From contig NEEC01000010.1 in the NCBI GenBank assembly GCA_002189035.1, positions 2,232,001-2,296,000 of the forward strand: 64,000 bases of DNA. The letters run 5' to 3'. The notes below the pieces were generated by a model. It saw only the letters and a program-made list of their open reading frames with translations. It ran no database searches and was not told the DNA's origin. Every line of letters begins with the position of its first letter. The first letter of the stretch is position 1. This document shows positions 51,556 through 64,000 of this stretch, piece by piece. This stretch comes from Utricularia gibba (lineage: Eukaryota > Streptophyta > Magnoliopsida > Lamiales > Lentibulariaceae). Made by a program: the position numbers and the translations under genes.

Positions 51556-54500
51556 ATGGCTACTTCGGGGAACCCTAACGTACTTGGAGGGGGCAGCCCA
51601 TTCGATGTGCAGAATTTGTTCAGGCCTTCGACGCCGCCCCAGCCGCAGCCACTCACCTCTATTGCCTCCTCCAACCCTAATCCCCAAAATTTCATGGTTA
51701 ATGTAAGTAACCCCACAGATTTTGCTTCTGCTCATTTCCCGCCGCCTTCAACGTCTTATCCTCCGACGTCTGGAGGCGCCGGTGAAGGTGGCGTGTACCC
51801 TTTCCCACCTCAAGCTGCGGGCTTTGGTTACCATCCAGTGTATACCGCTTATTCTAATCCTCCGACGCCACAGAACCACCCGGAATTCGCGCCACCACAG
51901 AGGTCTTTGTCTTATCCTACTCCAACGCTGCAGCCCCAAGTGCAATCCACGGTGTCACCACTGCACGCCAATTTTCAGAGTCCCACGGTTCATTCGAATA
52001 ATCACGGGGCTCGATTGATGGCGTTGTTGAGTGCGCCGGCTACTGCTCTTGATGTCCAGCAGCAGCTCACGATGCCCATGCCTTCCAATTCTTCTTCAGT
52101 GCCAGATTCATCGCAGCCTCTGAATGCAGATAGCATGCCTTCTGCGATTGTGGGTTCACATCAGAATCTTGTGATGCGAATGCCAAGCAATAAGATACCG
52201 AAGGGGAGGCATTTGTTCGGCGATCATTTGGTGTATGATATCGATGTTAGGTTGCCAGGGGAGGCGCAGCCGCAGCTCGAAGTTACCCCTATTACTAAAT
52301 ATGGTTCAGATCCAGGACTTGTTCTAGGCCGCCAGGTTGCGATCAGCAAGAAATATATATGCTATGGGCTTAAGGGGGGTGCTATTCGTGTCCTTAACAC
52401 CACCACGGCGTTGAGATCGTTGCTCAAGGGCCTAAATAAGGTTTGCATCCCTCTACCCGCAATTTGTCTCCTAGAATTTCCCTAAATTACTTGTTTTCCT
52501 TTTTAAAACATTTTTGATTGTTATTCATTTTCACTCCTGGAGTTCCCCTCGTATAGTGTGGCAAGGAAATTTTAATTAGGCAATGAGAAGTTCTTGCTAT
52601 GCCTATTTAATTAAATGTTTTTGTACCCCACGCATATAAATTTTTCAGAGAGTCACAGACATGGCCTTCTTTGCTGAAGATGTTGACATTTTGGCCAGGT
52701 TACTGTCTTCCGTTTTCGTATCCTTGTGTTGATTTTTTTACTGTTGCACTAATGCTATCGGTTATTTTCACTCAGTGCTAGTGTAGATGGGCGTATTTAT
52801 GTGTGGAAGATTACTGAAGGCCCAGATGAAGAAGATAAACCTCAAATTTTTGGAAGGACAGTTATTGCCATTCATGTTACTGGACAAGGAGAAAATGCTC
52901 ACCCAAGAGTTTGCTGGCACTGCCATAAACAAGTAAACCACTTTAGTGATGCTGTATAATTATTGTAATTATCACGAAAGGCTAGATTTCTTTTCCTTCT
53001 TTTTTGGCTGAGCATATATGTATTTAGATTGTATTTTCAATTGCTGGTTTTTTTGACAGGAATTTCTGGTGGTGGGCATTGGAAAGCATGTTCTTAAGAT
53101 CGACACTACAAAAGTTGGAAAGGGTGAGAAGTTCTCATCAGATCAACCACTTCATTGTCCCATTCGGAAGTTGATTGATGGAGTTCAGCTCGTTGGTACA
53201 CATGATGGAGAAGTAACTGGCCTGTCAATGTGCCAGTGGATGACCACACGTTTGGTATCCGCTTCTATGGATGGCACAGTATGTTCTTAGTATATTATGT
53301 TTTATTTTTATTTTTTTCATGATGCATTATTCAATATCTTCACATGTATCCTGTGGATTGGTAGCTTCATTCTTTCAAATCTGGTGGATCTTTACAAATT
53401 AAAATTTCTAAAGCAAGTCTAGCAATCCCCATCGTTAAATCACTTTTTCCGTTGATCCAACTCTCCATTAATTTTGAAAATTATTAGCATATGCTACTTA
53501 GAAATTGAAAGTTAAGTGGATTCCCTCTTTCATAGACGGTTGTGGTGTTGCTGATAATTGCAAAAAATCTTTTTTTTTTTTAAACTTTCAACCTGTACAA
53601 ATTTTGTACCCGTCTAGAAATTTATTGGATTTGCAATTTACGGTCGTGCTGTTGCAGATAAAGATATGGGAAGACCGAAAGTCTCAACCAATTGCAGTTC
53701 TTCGGCCGCATGACGGACATCCTGTTAATTCTGCCACATTTTTAGCTGCACCTCCCCGCCCAGATCATATCATACTCATTACTGGGGTATTTGATGTTTA
53801 TAATATTTTATTTCTGTATGTGATGGTGATAAATGCTTGATTTGTGTTGTGTAGTGCCGGATGGTACAATGATCCTGCTGAAGATGTTATTTGGGTGGTT
53901 TGTGTGTGATTTGGCATCACGTGTTATACTGCTTACAATATTTTTTCAGGGCCCAATGAACCGTGAGTTGAAAATCTGGGTTCCAGCAAGTGAGGAGGGT
54001 TGGTTACTTTCAAGTGATGCAGAGTCGTGGCGCTGTATACAGACATTAGAACTGAAGACATCAGAAGCTCTGGCGGAAGAAGCTTTCTTCAATCAAGTGA
54101 TGGCATTGCCACAAGCTAGCCTTCTTTTACTGGTAAACGCAAAGAGGAATGCAATATATGCTGTGCACTTGGAGTATGGTCTATACCCAGCAGAATCGTG
54201 TATGGATTACATTGCAGAGTTTACTGTAACAATGCCGATACTGAGTTTCACAGGAACAAGTCAATTATTGCCTCATGGTGAACAAGAAGTTCGGTTATAT
54301 TGTGTCCAGACCCAGGCTATTCAGTACTATGTATTGGACTTGTCACAGTGTCTGCCACCTCCATCGGCAAATGTGTGCGAGAGGTTGGACTCCAGTGCCA
54401 ATCTTGATGCTTCTAGTTCCAAGGCTTTTGTGGATGTGGAGGCTTTCTCCAGTGTACCAGATATTTCCATTTCAAGCATGCCTCCCAAGTCAGCCATCAG

Positions 54501-57277
54501 CGACAGCATCTCAGAGAGCTCAACCGCAATCAAATTCTCTACCAGTCCTGCATCATCTCAATTGGCTGGACCACAGGAGTTCTCAACAGTTGTGGAAACA
54601 AATTTACTTGATGGGCTTCAGATGCCAGAAAATGCCTTATCCGGTCTGGGAATCAGAGTCAGTGAAGGTCCTCCATTATGTGAGAACATTTCAGAGCCAA
54701 AGATCGTGGAGTATTCTGTAGACAGGAAAATGGATATCCTATCTAGGAACGCTTCTGATGCTGCTTCATTTGACAGTGTACCAAGGAGTGATGACAGCCG
54801 ACATTCTCAAGATGATTCTGTGCCCCTTGGGCAGCAGGCTAAGTTCAAACACCCAACGCATTTGGTGACCCCCTCTGAAATATTAATGGCCAATTCAGCA
54901 TCTGAAATTAGCAAAACTAATGAGTCAAGAAATGATCTTGAACTGAATGTTCAAGATGTAGGAATTAGCAATGATGCGAGGAGTGTTGAAGTGGAGGTAA
55001 AAGTGGTGGATGATGCTGGGATTCAACATGAACATCAAACTGTTTTGGATAACAATGAAAATTCCTTTTGCTCTCAAGCATCTAATATAGGTATTGAAAT
55101 GCCTCGAGAGTGTCGTGAACTTCTACCAGAAGCATATGTTGTGCGTGAAGCTCAGCAGGCTAAGGATACTTGTATGACTGAGGTTTTCTCTGAACCATCT
55201 GCAGTGGAAGAAGTCCGTGGCACTTCTGATAAAGCTTCTAGAGAATTCGTTGATTCGCAAGACCCTCTGACGGCACAACCTTCATCAAGTCAGAAAAGGA
55301 AAAAGAAGGGAAAGAATGTTCAGACATCTGGGTCAGTTTCACAAATGTCAAATGCCGTCAATTCAACAGAACCATCTAATGAACCACTTATTGGCTCTAG
55401 CACAAGTATGGAAGCTGCATTTGCACAATTAATGTCCATGCAGGAGATGCTGAATCAGGTGATTGATTACCTGGCCATGATCACCCTGATTGCAATGAAT
55501 TCTGTTATTTTTTTTTTCTTGTGAATGGGTTCTTGATGTATGAGATTCAAAAATCTCATGAGTCTTCTATCCTTTGTTTTTTTTTTAGGTTGTTACACTG
55601 CAAAAAGATATGCAGAAGCAGTTGGGTACGCTGATTACTGCTCCCATTACAAGGGAAGGAAAGCGCCTGGAGGTATCTATCGGAAGAAGTATGGAGGATG
55701 CATTTAAGGCTCATGCTGATGCTTTATGGGCACGTTTCCATGATGAGAGTGCAAGGCAGGAAAAGGAATTAAAGGATCGTGTGCAACAGTTGACCAACGT
55801 GGTCAGTAGTTGTTTGAACAAAGAATTGCCTTCAGTTATTGATAAAACTGTCAAGAAAGAACTGAGTTCTTTGGGGCAATCCTTGGCACGCACTATTACT
55901 CCCGTCATCGAGAAAGCAGTATCTTCTTCTATTGTTGAGAATTTCCAGGTTGAATATAATTTTGCTTTTTCAATAGGGATAAACGTATCCTTTGCGGTGT
56001 CTTTATGAAAATATTTTGTGAATGTAAGCAGAAAGGTGTAGGCGATAAAGCAGTAAATCAACTGGAGAAATCTGTGAGCACTAAGCTGGAAGGGACAGTT
56101 GCTAGGCACATCCAAACTCAGTTCCAGACTTCTGGCAAGCAAGCTCTTCAGGTATTACTGCATCCAAGATCTTTATGTATTACTGGATCAAAGCTTACGT
56201 TCTCTTGATGAATATGGTGGTTTATGCAGGACTCTATGAAATCTAGTTTTGAAGCTTTAGTGATCCCTGCTTTTGAAATGTCCTGTCGGACAATGCTTGA
56301 GCAGCTGGATTCTGCACTCCAAAAGGGGATGAAGGAACACACTACTACTGTGCAGCACCAGCTGGAAGCAACACATTCGCCATTAGCTATTGCTCTAAAG
56401 GCATGAATTTGTTTAGTCATCATATGCTTTCCCCTCGATGGTTTTGCGAATCCCATCTAGTGTTTTTGTTTTTGATTTTCAGGATGCTATAAGTTCTGCA
56501 TCATCGATGACTCAAACGTTGGGCGGTGAGATTCTCGATGGGCAAAGAAAATTGCTAGCTCTTGCAGTTTCAGGCGCTAATTCGAAGGCAGCGACGGCCG
56601 GTCTGGTTGGCCAACTCAACAATGGTCCTTTGGGTGCTATTCATGACAAGGTTTATACCGCACTTCCCTTCCAGATAATGTCTTTGTAGGTGTCTTCTTT
56701 TTCCTGAGACCCCTCACATGTTTGATATCTCAAGCTGGAGGTCCCCGTTGATCCTACAAAAGAGCTTTTCCGACTGATCAGCGAGCGCAAATACGAGGAA
56801 GCTTTCACTTCTGCTCTCCACAGGAGTGACGTCAGCATCGTCTCCTGGCTGTGCTCCCAGGTGCTCTGCTCTCTCCCTCACCATCTTTTCAAAAAAACTC
56901 TGCATACCAAATCCTCCCCTCCCCCCTGGTAGGTAGATTTCATCTTGTGCTAAACTCTCCCCCCGCAGGTGGACCTGGCGGCAATCCTGTCGCTGAGCCC
57001 TCTCCCACTGAGCCAAGGGGTGCTTCTGTCTCTGGTGCAGCAGCTCGCCTGCGACATCAACAACGACACCCCCAGGAAACTAACGTGGATGAGGGAAGTG
57101 CTGTCGGCAGTGAACCCCGTGGATCCGATGATCGTGATGCACGTACGGCCGATCTTCGAGCAGGTGTATCAGATACTGAACCACCAGCGCAGTCTGCCGA
57201 CCATGGCGGGCTCCGAACTCTCCAACATCCGGTTGATTATGCACGTTCTCAACTCCATGTTGATGGCCTCCAAATGA
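51556..57277 (+). CDS. VCS: VARICOSE, EDC4-type mRNA decapping scaffold
   Basis: WD40 scaffold of the cytoplasmic mRNA decapping complex (with DCP1 and DCP2) in processing bodies. Exons: 51556-52440, 52649-52698, 52776-52932, 53060-53278, 53658-53786, 53950-55458, 55589-55948, 56032-56151, 56230-56400, 56483-56650, 56735-56860, 56969-57277; 4203 nt, 1400 aa, near the usual VCS length. A Pro/Ser-rich N-terminus starts [22 protein letters not shown]-repeat part: [52 protein letters not shown] long Ser-rich linker follows (exon 6). The helical C-terminal part has [20 protein letters not shown] and ends [19 protein letters not shown]. The intron after 56400 begins with GC (AAAG/GCATGA), a GC-AG intron; no GT donor fits. 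No frame break in this long gene. Confidence 0.95.
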
Positions 57278-57666
57278 GTTTTTGTCCCCCACCCCTCACT
57301 CAACTACTTGAGTTTTTGTTGATGCACGTACGGACGTACCCTCCCTCGTGTCGTGTACAAAAGAACGACTGCTCGCTCTCCTGTTTGCAATTCACCTTTT
57401 TCTTCTCCCCTTTCCATCACTTACGTAAAAAAGGAAATTGGAAATCATGGCAATGTGGGAGTTTGCTTGAAATGAATGTTGGAGGAAGATCCTGGTTTCA
57501 ATACCCGCACGCATTGCAAGAGCATCAGTACATCAGTTGTTGCCGACAACCTCCTCTTCGCGATCATCAATCTCCACTTCACCTCCTAAGTTTGCACACC
57601 ACATATGAGCAAAACCCTTCTCATCTTCTTCCTCTTCATCCCCATCGTCTTCATTATCGTTGTCCC
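57278..57666. other. VARICOSE 3' flank
   Basis: Probable 3' UTR, then sequence without a gene. AAGTTTGCACACCACATATG at about 57590-57610 recurs near 63815 (see the repeat entry). Confidence 0.45.
57590..57615 (+). repeat. Short repeat, left copy (right copy at about 63815-63841)
   Basis: TAAGTTTGCACACCACATATGAGCAAAA here and TAAGTTTGCACACCACATAG(G)AGCAAAA near 63813-63841 differ at one base or so over about 28 bases, in the same orientation. They flank about 6.2 kb holding the retroelement and the NLR gene. Confidence 0.5.
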
Positions 57667-58185
57667 TGATGGGGGATAAATCGGTCAGGTGTAATCGGCT
57701 TCTAAAAGATTGTCAAAAGAAACTCTGAGGGGATAATGCCAGTCGACAGATTGATATCTGATCTGACAGATACGGCTGCATAGCACAGTCTGAAAAGCGG
57801 CCGAATTATGGCATGATAGGCAGTCGATATCTGAAAAACGAGATCGCATAGCAGGAGCATAAAGCAGCCGATATTTGCAAACGCCAAGATTCGACCAGGT
57901 CGAGTTCTCCTATCAATAGGAGAAATCATTATGAAGAGAGGATTGGACTTTGAGAACTCTTCAACTTGTATCCTCTTCTTGGCCACCTTTGGATAGTGGA
58001 TATTTTTCCCGGCGAGCTCTGATAGCTCCGTAGTTTTTCCATCTTCCGACAGTTTTCACGTAAAAATCTTCGTTACTCTCATTTTAACCGAACCAACTGT
58101 GAAAAACGTGATTAAGTGTGATATTCCCGATTGCACTCATCACCCTAAAATCGGCCCCCATCGGACACTGATTTTACCCATAACA
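57667..58185 (+). repeat. Probable 5' LTR of a Ty3/gypsy element
   Basis: Starts TGATGGGGGATAAATCGG and ends CCATAACA. A primer-binding-site-like TGGCGCCCACCG follows directly (58190), the usual arrangement in plant gypsy elements of this kind. The 3' copy is not in the window and I see no target duplication. The exact left end is uncertain by some bases. Confidence 0.6.
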
Positions 58186-60225
58186 TTTTTGGCGCCCACC
58201 GTAGGATAGATTTACAACCCTACTCGAGAAATCCACGAGAGTCAATCACTAAGTATTGATCATGGCGGAAAATAGCACAGCCACCAACCCAGTTCATGAT
58301 AGAAGCGCCAGTGCACAAGACCTTGGCCTTATGATCATTAGCAAGTAACAGCTAAAGGCCCTTCTAACGGAAATTCTCACCGATTTCAGGACACCTTCGG
58401 GCCTCAACTCCAACACCCAAGAGGGGACACCCAAAACCACACCACGAGCAGAGAAGCAACCCCCGGTTCCGGAATACCCCTCAAACATAGAGATTGAGTC
58501 CAAAACTCAAGAGGAGATACTACGAAGAAAAAGACGCAACCAAGTCATATATGAGCCAAGAATTGATAAGGAAAACATGGCTGGCGAGATCTTAAAAAAA
58601 AAAGGAAGAAGAGCTGAAGAGAGAGTTAGACCAGATTCAGAGAAAAGACTTATCGATAAATGGATGTCATTAGAGAGAAGAGAGGATAGGGGCTTCAGGG
58701 ATGTTTTCGACCAGAACGTATCCATCGGGAGAGGGGATGTTCTTGTCGATATTGCTCTGACCTTGAAGAGTGGAGTTGAGGGAGCAGCTGGGACTACAGC
58801 ACTGCGCTTTAGTCGAGGAAGAGCCCATGAGAGGATTTAGAGTTCAGACGGATTACCCACGTATGACATAAAAGGGGATCCCATATCACACATAACCGAC
58901 TTCGATATGAGGATGTACACGGTTCGACATTCAGAAGCCATAAAGTGTAAGTTGTTCACTTGCTCGCTCCAAAAGGGAGCAAAGACTTAGTTTAAACAAT
59001 TAGAACCATGCAATGTGGCATCCTATCGAGAGTTAGTGTTCCTCTTCACTACCCGATACGTTGTCAACATCGAAGCCCCACCTTCAAAGGCAGCACTGTA
59101 CTTTATTCGATATGACCACCGAAAAGAGAGTTTGAGAAGATCCGTCGACCGATTTAACTGCCAAGCGCAAGACGTCCAGCTAGATTTAAAGGAGAGGGTG
59201 GAAATAATGAAGTGGGCCCTGGAAGCATCGAAGTTAGGGTAGAGTGTATCTAAATCCCCCTCGAAAAACCTCGAGGAATTGCTAAGGAAAATCATGAAGT
59301 ACATCCGGGTGGATGATGATCTCAGGGCCGAAATGAAGAGTCGTGTTGAGATACGTCCAGCCCCACAGCAAGAAATGCAGCCTATTCAAGCCCACCGGCC
59401 GAATAAGCGTTGTGAAGTATATCAGGTGGAACCGACCAAAACGAATGCCTATTGTGAGATACACAAAACAACAGGGGCACAAGAATGTCGAATAATGAAA
59501 AGGTTGGTTGAACAATATCATGCCAACAGAGGAACAAACAATATGACACGGAACCCTACGCAAGTGACAGAAAGAAAAAAGGGACGTAATGAGCATCTGA
59601 GGAGTGAGGGTAATCGATATCCGAAGTTCCCCCCAAAACCAATGAGGGAAAATCTGAGAGCCAATAGGGAACCGAGTCATGGAGGAAGACAAGACGTACC
59701 GGAAAGTTCAAGGAACGCCCATCAAATGCAGGGTAGTCCCCCTATATTCAAGAAATCCACGTGATATCCGAAGGAATCGAGATGGATGCATCAGGAAAAG
59801 CACGGAAGAGATATTCGATGAAGCCAGAAGAGGAGAAGTTTTCGAGATAGGGAGTGGTCTGAATGAAAAAGCTCTTGGGAAAAGGAAGAGGTCAGCTTCT
59901 CCGACAAAGACATTCCGATCAATACAGCCACAAGAAATAAGCCTTTGGTGGTATCAGGAATATGCGAGAGCACCAAAGTAAGGAGGATTCTTATTGATCA
60001 AGAATCCTCATACAATATTATGAAGAAGGAAGTAGTTGAGTTACTGGCGTCATCCAACGAGGGAAATATCCACAATGCGCGCATGGAATTATACGCATTC
60101 GACGAGTGGGCCGAGCAAACTACTGGGAAAATAACCCTACTCGTAACATTCGGAGCGGCAAGGCGAGCCGAACCGAGAGGTTGGAATTCTTGATCCTGGA
60201 TTCAGAGGTCTCATACAACATCGTG
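58186..60225 (+). mobile_element. Decayed 5' internal part of a Ty3/gypsy retrotransposon (gag, start of protease)
   Basis: After the primer site, a gag-like frame begins at ATG 58262 but is cut by stops and shifts (for example at 58346, 58838, 58990, 59240). Recognisable parts are a capsid-like segment (KAALYFIRYDHRKESL, ASYRELVFLFTTRYV), a degenerate zinc-knuckle region (CEIHKTTGAQEC) and protease-like remnants (RRILIDQESSYNIM and FLILDSEVSYNIV), followed by an abrupt end near 60225. No reverse transcriptase or integrase is present. The element is therefore a truncated, non-autonomous relic that ends against the NLR gene. Confidence 0.7.
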
Positions 60226-62633
60226 GTATTCTTCTTCTTTCATCGTTGGCCCCATCGTCATCTTCTTCTTCTTGATCTTCCAAATCAATGGTTAGACGGA
60301 GTTGGTAATTTCCTGATCTCCGTTGCTGCTTCAGTATCCACTTCGCTCTCTCAACAACATCGTTGTGACAATCAGTCAATTGAATTTCTGTCAAAGTGTC
60401 GATATTTTTCAAACCTCGTGGGATCTCATGCAAACCCCACACCTCAAGAATCTCTAGCTGGGGAAGTGAATATCCGACCCCTTTCGCCAGTACTCGCACA
60501 ACTCCCTGATTTCCAAATATTTCAATCTGCGAAATCCACCTTCAATCGGCGTCCACACACGACCAAAATATTTACTACTGTCGTTATACACCACCAGCGC
60601 TTCAAGATTAGGCAACGCCCCAAATCCATTCACTTGGCTGCAACTGATACGGCACTCACTCAAACGCAGCACTTTCAGTGACTCCGGGAAACTAAGATGC
60701 TCAATACCCCGCGCATTAACCAAATTTAGAGTCTCTAATTGTGAGGGGAGTGCCACATTCTTTGAATCTCTTGAGTCACAGAGAGTTAGATGCTTCACAC
60801 TCGGCATTGTATCAGCCATCTCTCTCGTAAACTCATCAGATTCAAGTTCACGAAGGCGCTCAAAAACAGTGGGGAGTTTCCTTTCATTCACAGGAAAGCT
60901 ATTGGTACACAGCACCAGTGATGAAAGCTGCGGCCAGCTCCATATTTCAGAAACTAGCTGGCGAAAGATGACAGCTCCATAATTCCCGCGGCCGAGTGAG
61001 TGCATCATCGAATTTCTGCATGTTCCATAACGCAGAACCAAGTGAAGAAGCCTCCTCGCTCTTATCAGATTTTCTGCAGCTTCCACATAACTGGCAATCA
61101 CGCACAAGATAACATGATCCTTTCGAATTCAGGGTGCACTTGGTGCACCTACCCACCAGATCAGAAAACAGTTTTCTGGTGCTGATCTCTTTCAAGCAAA
61201 GATCCCGTAAAAGATCGTGTATCCCCAGATTCATGATTTGCCCAATCTCATCCCAGATCGAATAAAAATCAAGTTTGTATGAATAAGCTCGATCGTGTAC
61301 TCCAATGCAGCCTCTTCGATTCGTTTGCCTTGTATTGGTCTCACAAGTGCAAAGGCAACCAGTGCATTAATCAAATCAGACAACCCAATGAGCGTCTTCT
61401 TTATAGAATCCTCCGATGTACAGAAACAGGGGCTTGAGGCGAAGAGGCAAGTAGTCGTAACTCAAGCTCAGAGCCCTTCTGCTGTATTCATTGTCTTCCA
61501 AGTTAACCAAAGACGCCACATCTTTCGAAACGCTGCTCCAGTACTCACATGTCTTGTCCGACCTGGAGAGCAACCCAGCAATGGTGGTGATTGCAAGAGG
61601 GTGCCCTCTGCAATTTTCCACTATTTCCTTTCCATAGGCCTCGAGCTCAGTAGGGCAGCACATGCTGCCGAACACTCGATCACAAAACAATTCCCAGCTT
61701 TTTTCTGGATCAAGAAAGTCGACATTGTAAGCCTTGGATGATCCTAAACCAGCAGCAAGTTGCCAGTCTCTTGTCGTCACGATAACTCGACTTCCCTGGT
61801 TATCGTCGGGAAGATATTGTCTCAAAGCCTCCCATGCTTTCAGATCCCACATATCATCCAACACAATCAAATACCTGAAACCTTTTAAACTTTGATACAG
61901 ATCGGTTCCCAAATCCCTAATGCTGTCACAACCTAAGCCTCCCAGAATACCTTGGAGTATTCGCAGCAAATCGTATTCTTGTGATACCGTAACCCAATAG
62001 CTCCGTTCAAATCGCCGTTGGATGAGGCGATCCTCGTAAACCAGCCGAGCTAAAGTTGTTTTTCCGATCCCTCCCATCCCAACGATGGGAATCACCTCAC
62101 GGCTTTTTACGTGACTAGCAATCAGCTCATCCTTATCCAAGAGAGGTGGCTTTCGAATCCGACCACTTTTGGCCGACAATTTTCGGTAAATGAGGTTGAG
62201 CGATTTGATTTCAGAGATCGTTGGCTTACCGGGGTGGATTCCAAATTACACCCAGCAGTAGTTACCTTGCAGCTTAACGACTCTAGATCTCGAATAACTT
62301 TATCATATCCTCAGTGGAAGCCGCAGACGGCCATTCATCGCCTTCATCCGTAACATCCTCCGCTCTGAGAATTTGATTCACCAAGTACCTGTCTAGAACC
62401 TCAGATGCCGCAATGACTGAATCACGAATGTCAAGGGCGATTTGCTCCATCCGTGGATCATCCGGTCCCCGCGGGAGACTTTCGAGAAATTCCAGGAAAT
62501 AAAGAGCCTGCCCTTCCAACTCCTCTATCCGCTCCGGATCTATAGAATTAAGCTTGTACTTGTAGCGAAGCTTCAAGGTTTCCAGAAGCTGCAAGAGGGT
62601 GAGCAGGGGAATGTAGGCCGAAACAGCAGCCAT
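60137..62633 (-). pseudogene. CC-NB-LRR resistance-type gene with several frame breaks
   Basis: Intracellular immune receptor of the coiled-coil NB-LRR class with an R1-like N-terminus, as common in asterids. The ATG at 62633 (MAAVSAYIPLLTLLQLLETL) opens a coiled-coil domain with EDMIK. Then KVVGFESHL, P-loop GMGGIGKTTLARLVYED, kinase-2 LIVLDDMW, GSRVIVTTR, GHPLAITTIAGLL, an IHDLLRDL (MHD-like) segment and LRRs (LPSQLETLNLVNARGIEHL, LPQLEILEVWGLHEIP). At least six shifts separate these: near 62299 (AAA, one short), about 62150, about 61385, about 61275, about 61110, and CCCC at 60478-60481 (one short). Most need one added base; the one near 61385 needs one removed. Such a density means a pseudogene, or poor sequence. 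The frame of the last LRRs passes its usual end and reads about 30 codons of antisense retroelement, stopping at 60137. Confidence 0.8.
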
Positions 62634-64000
62634 AAGATTAATGGCGAGACGGCAGTATTCCGGTACTTCTAAAAAGAGAGAAAACAAAGGTCGTCGATCG
62701 GGACAAGATCTGCAAGCAAAGGAAGACCATACAAACTTTTCTTGTTTGATCCACACGGGAAAGGAAGAGAGGCAAACCTGTCAACATTCACGGCATGACA
62801 AATAATTGCAAGCTCGACGGAGTGCCGCAGACAGGGAGCAGTGTTGGTGGATGAGGCTGTTTCGTACGCTCATTTGCACGCGGCTCCTGATTTTGATGGA
62901 TCATGGGTAGGTAATTTGTAACCATATTCATAATAAAATATAAAAAATATATATTTTTCGATGACAATGAATATAACGTATTATTAAAATAATGATAATT
63001 ATAATGTTAAACTGCTTTAATTGTGTGAGATTTTATGACTAATATATAAAAATATTTAAAGAAAATTAGTTTATATAAAAATGAAGAATTTAATAAAACT
63101 TAAATATATTTTTGAAAAATAATTTTCAGAAAGATAATTAATTATCTTATATTCGATAAAAGTAAATATAAAAATCATCAAATACAACTATAATAAAATT
63201 AATAGGGTGAAATTTTTCACAAAATAAGTTGTAATAGTACTTTATGAATCATGGAAGCATATCTAATTCGTTGCATGTTATAGAAAAATGTATATAATGA
63301 ATTGTTTTTCAAATTTTATAACTATAACTAGTTATATTTAGCTATTTTAATTGAAAAAATTTAAAACAATTATTATTGTACATTGATTAAAATGTGTTAT
63401 TTTATCTGATAATATATATTTTATTGATATTTTTAAGTCATAAAATTAGTATGTTTAATAATAAAATTATATATTTTAATTATAATTTTTAATATTTTTT
63501 AATTGTATTATTATTTGTATTTTATGTATAATATAGTTTAAATTGATGATTTAATTTATATTGTGATTTACAATATTTTTAAAATATTACTAACAACTCT
63601 ATAGATAAAATTTAACTAATTTATAAGAACAAGTCCATGAATACAAGATACAAGAATGAAATATGATTGATATTCAATTGTTTACAATCGATAAGTATCA
63701 AGAACAGTATAATAATTTTAAAAAATAGAAAAAATGAGACAAAATCCTAAAAGGAGAGTGAGAAAGTAAAAATAAGATTACTTTTTAGAGGAAAAATCTC
63801 CAAATTCACCCTTTAAGTTTGCACACCACATAGGAGCAAAATTGAGGAAAATTCTATGAATAACTGTGTTTTGGGGAATTCATTCCCACTTCTAACTATT
63901 TTTGTCTTTTAGTGTAAATAATACTTTTAATTATTACTTTTTCTACCTCAACTTTATTAATGTTTCTCATATTGACTCATAATTTTACATTTTTTTACCA
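62634..64000. other. Right-edge AT-rich intergenic region
   Basis: Positions 62634-62930 are the 5' flank of the NLR gene. From 62930 to the end the DNA is very AT-rich, with no supported gene, RNA or mobile-element end. The right copy of the short repeat lies at about 63813-63841. Confidence 0.55.

Noticed and set aside
56851..57669. 272-codon plus-strand frame over the end of VARICOSE
   Set aside because: Out of frame with conserved VARICOSE exons 11 and 12; low-complexity, so a shadow.

Overview
The window is nuclear DNA of a flowering plant. Its genes have short GT-AG introns (a few probably GC-AG), the intergenic DNA is strongly AT-rich, and the families are plant ones: ABI4, SYP5 syntaxin, malectin-type LRR receptor kinases, GeBP factor, VARICOSE, plastid GrpE and a CC-NB-LRR with an R1-like N-terminus. 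The R1-like resistance gene points to an asterid, perhaps Lamiales, but this is only an inference.

Layout. (1) 1-13 kb is a rearranged tandem duplication. Unit 1 has an ABI4-type AP2 gene (minus) facing away from an HSP70 gene (plus), followed by a relic of a more ordinary HSP70. Unit 2 keeps only about 180 bp of the ABI4 gene but has an intact HSP70. Its promoter has a duplicated segment, an AT-rich insertion and a hAT-like MITE. Both HSP70s lack the EEVD tail and end in the same hydrophobic segment. (2) 13-21 kb holds housekeeping genes: a SYP51/52 Qc-SNARE, the U4/U6 snRNP protein PRP4, and Elongin A. (3) 22.5-34.7 kb has two tandem LRR-malectin receptor kinases (subfamily VIII-2). The second is intact over 24 exons; the first carries three apparent frame breaks. 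(4) 34.8-40.1 kb, minus strand: plastid GrpE, a small membrane protein, and eIF2B beta. (5) 40-47 kb: an orphan exon, a decayed ARM/U-box-like pseudogene, a GeBP-type factor and a calmodulin-binding protein. (6) 48-57 kb: an AED3-type aspartyl protease, two very small ORFs and the decapping scaffold VARICOSE. (7) 57.6-62.7 kb: the 5' end of a decayed Ty3/gypsy element (LTR, gag, protease start) abutting an antisense CC-NB-LRR gene with many frame breaks. From 62.9 kb to the end I see only AT-rich DNA.

The gene set is mixed: core mRNA metabolism (PRP4, Elongin A, eIF2B beta, VARICOSE), protein folding (HSP70s, GrpE), trafficking (SYP5) and stress or defence (ABI4, receptor kinases, AED3, NLR). 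I see no operon-like or pathway cluster.

A caution for the reader: several otherwise well-conserved genes (ABI4, PRP4, AED3, receptor kinase 1, NLR) are broken by the apparent loss of a single base, often in a C/G run. This suggests base-level assembly errors at least as strongly as real pseudogenes. Exon totals that become multiples of three when one base is added support this reading. The most unusual biology is the tandem pair of EEVD-less HSP70s with a hydrophobic tail and a 388-bp tract of complete identity, which looks like gene conversion.
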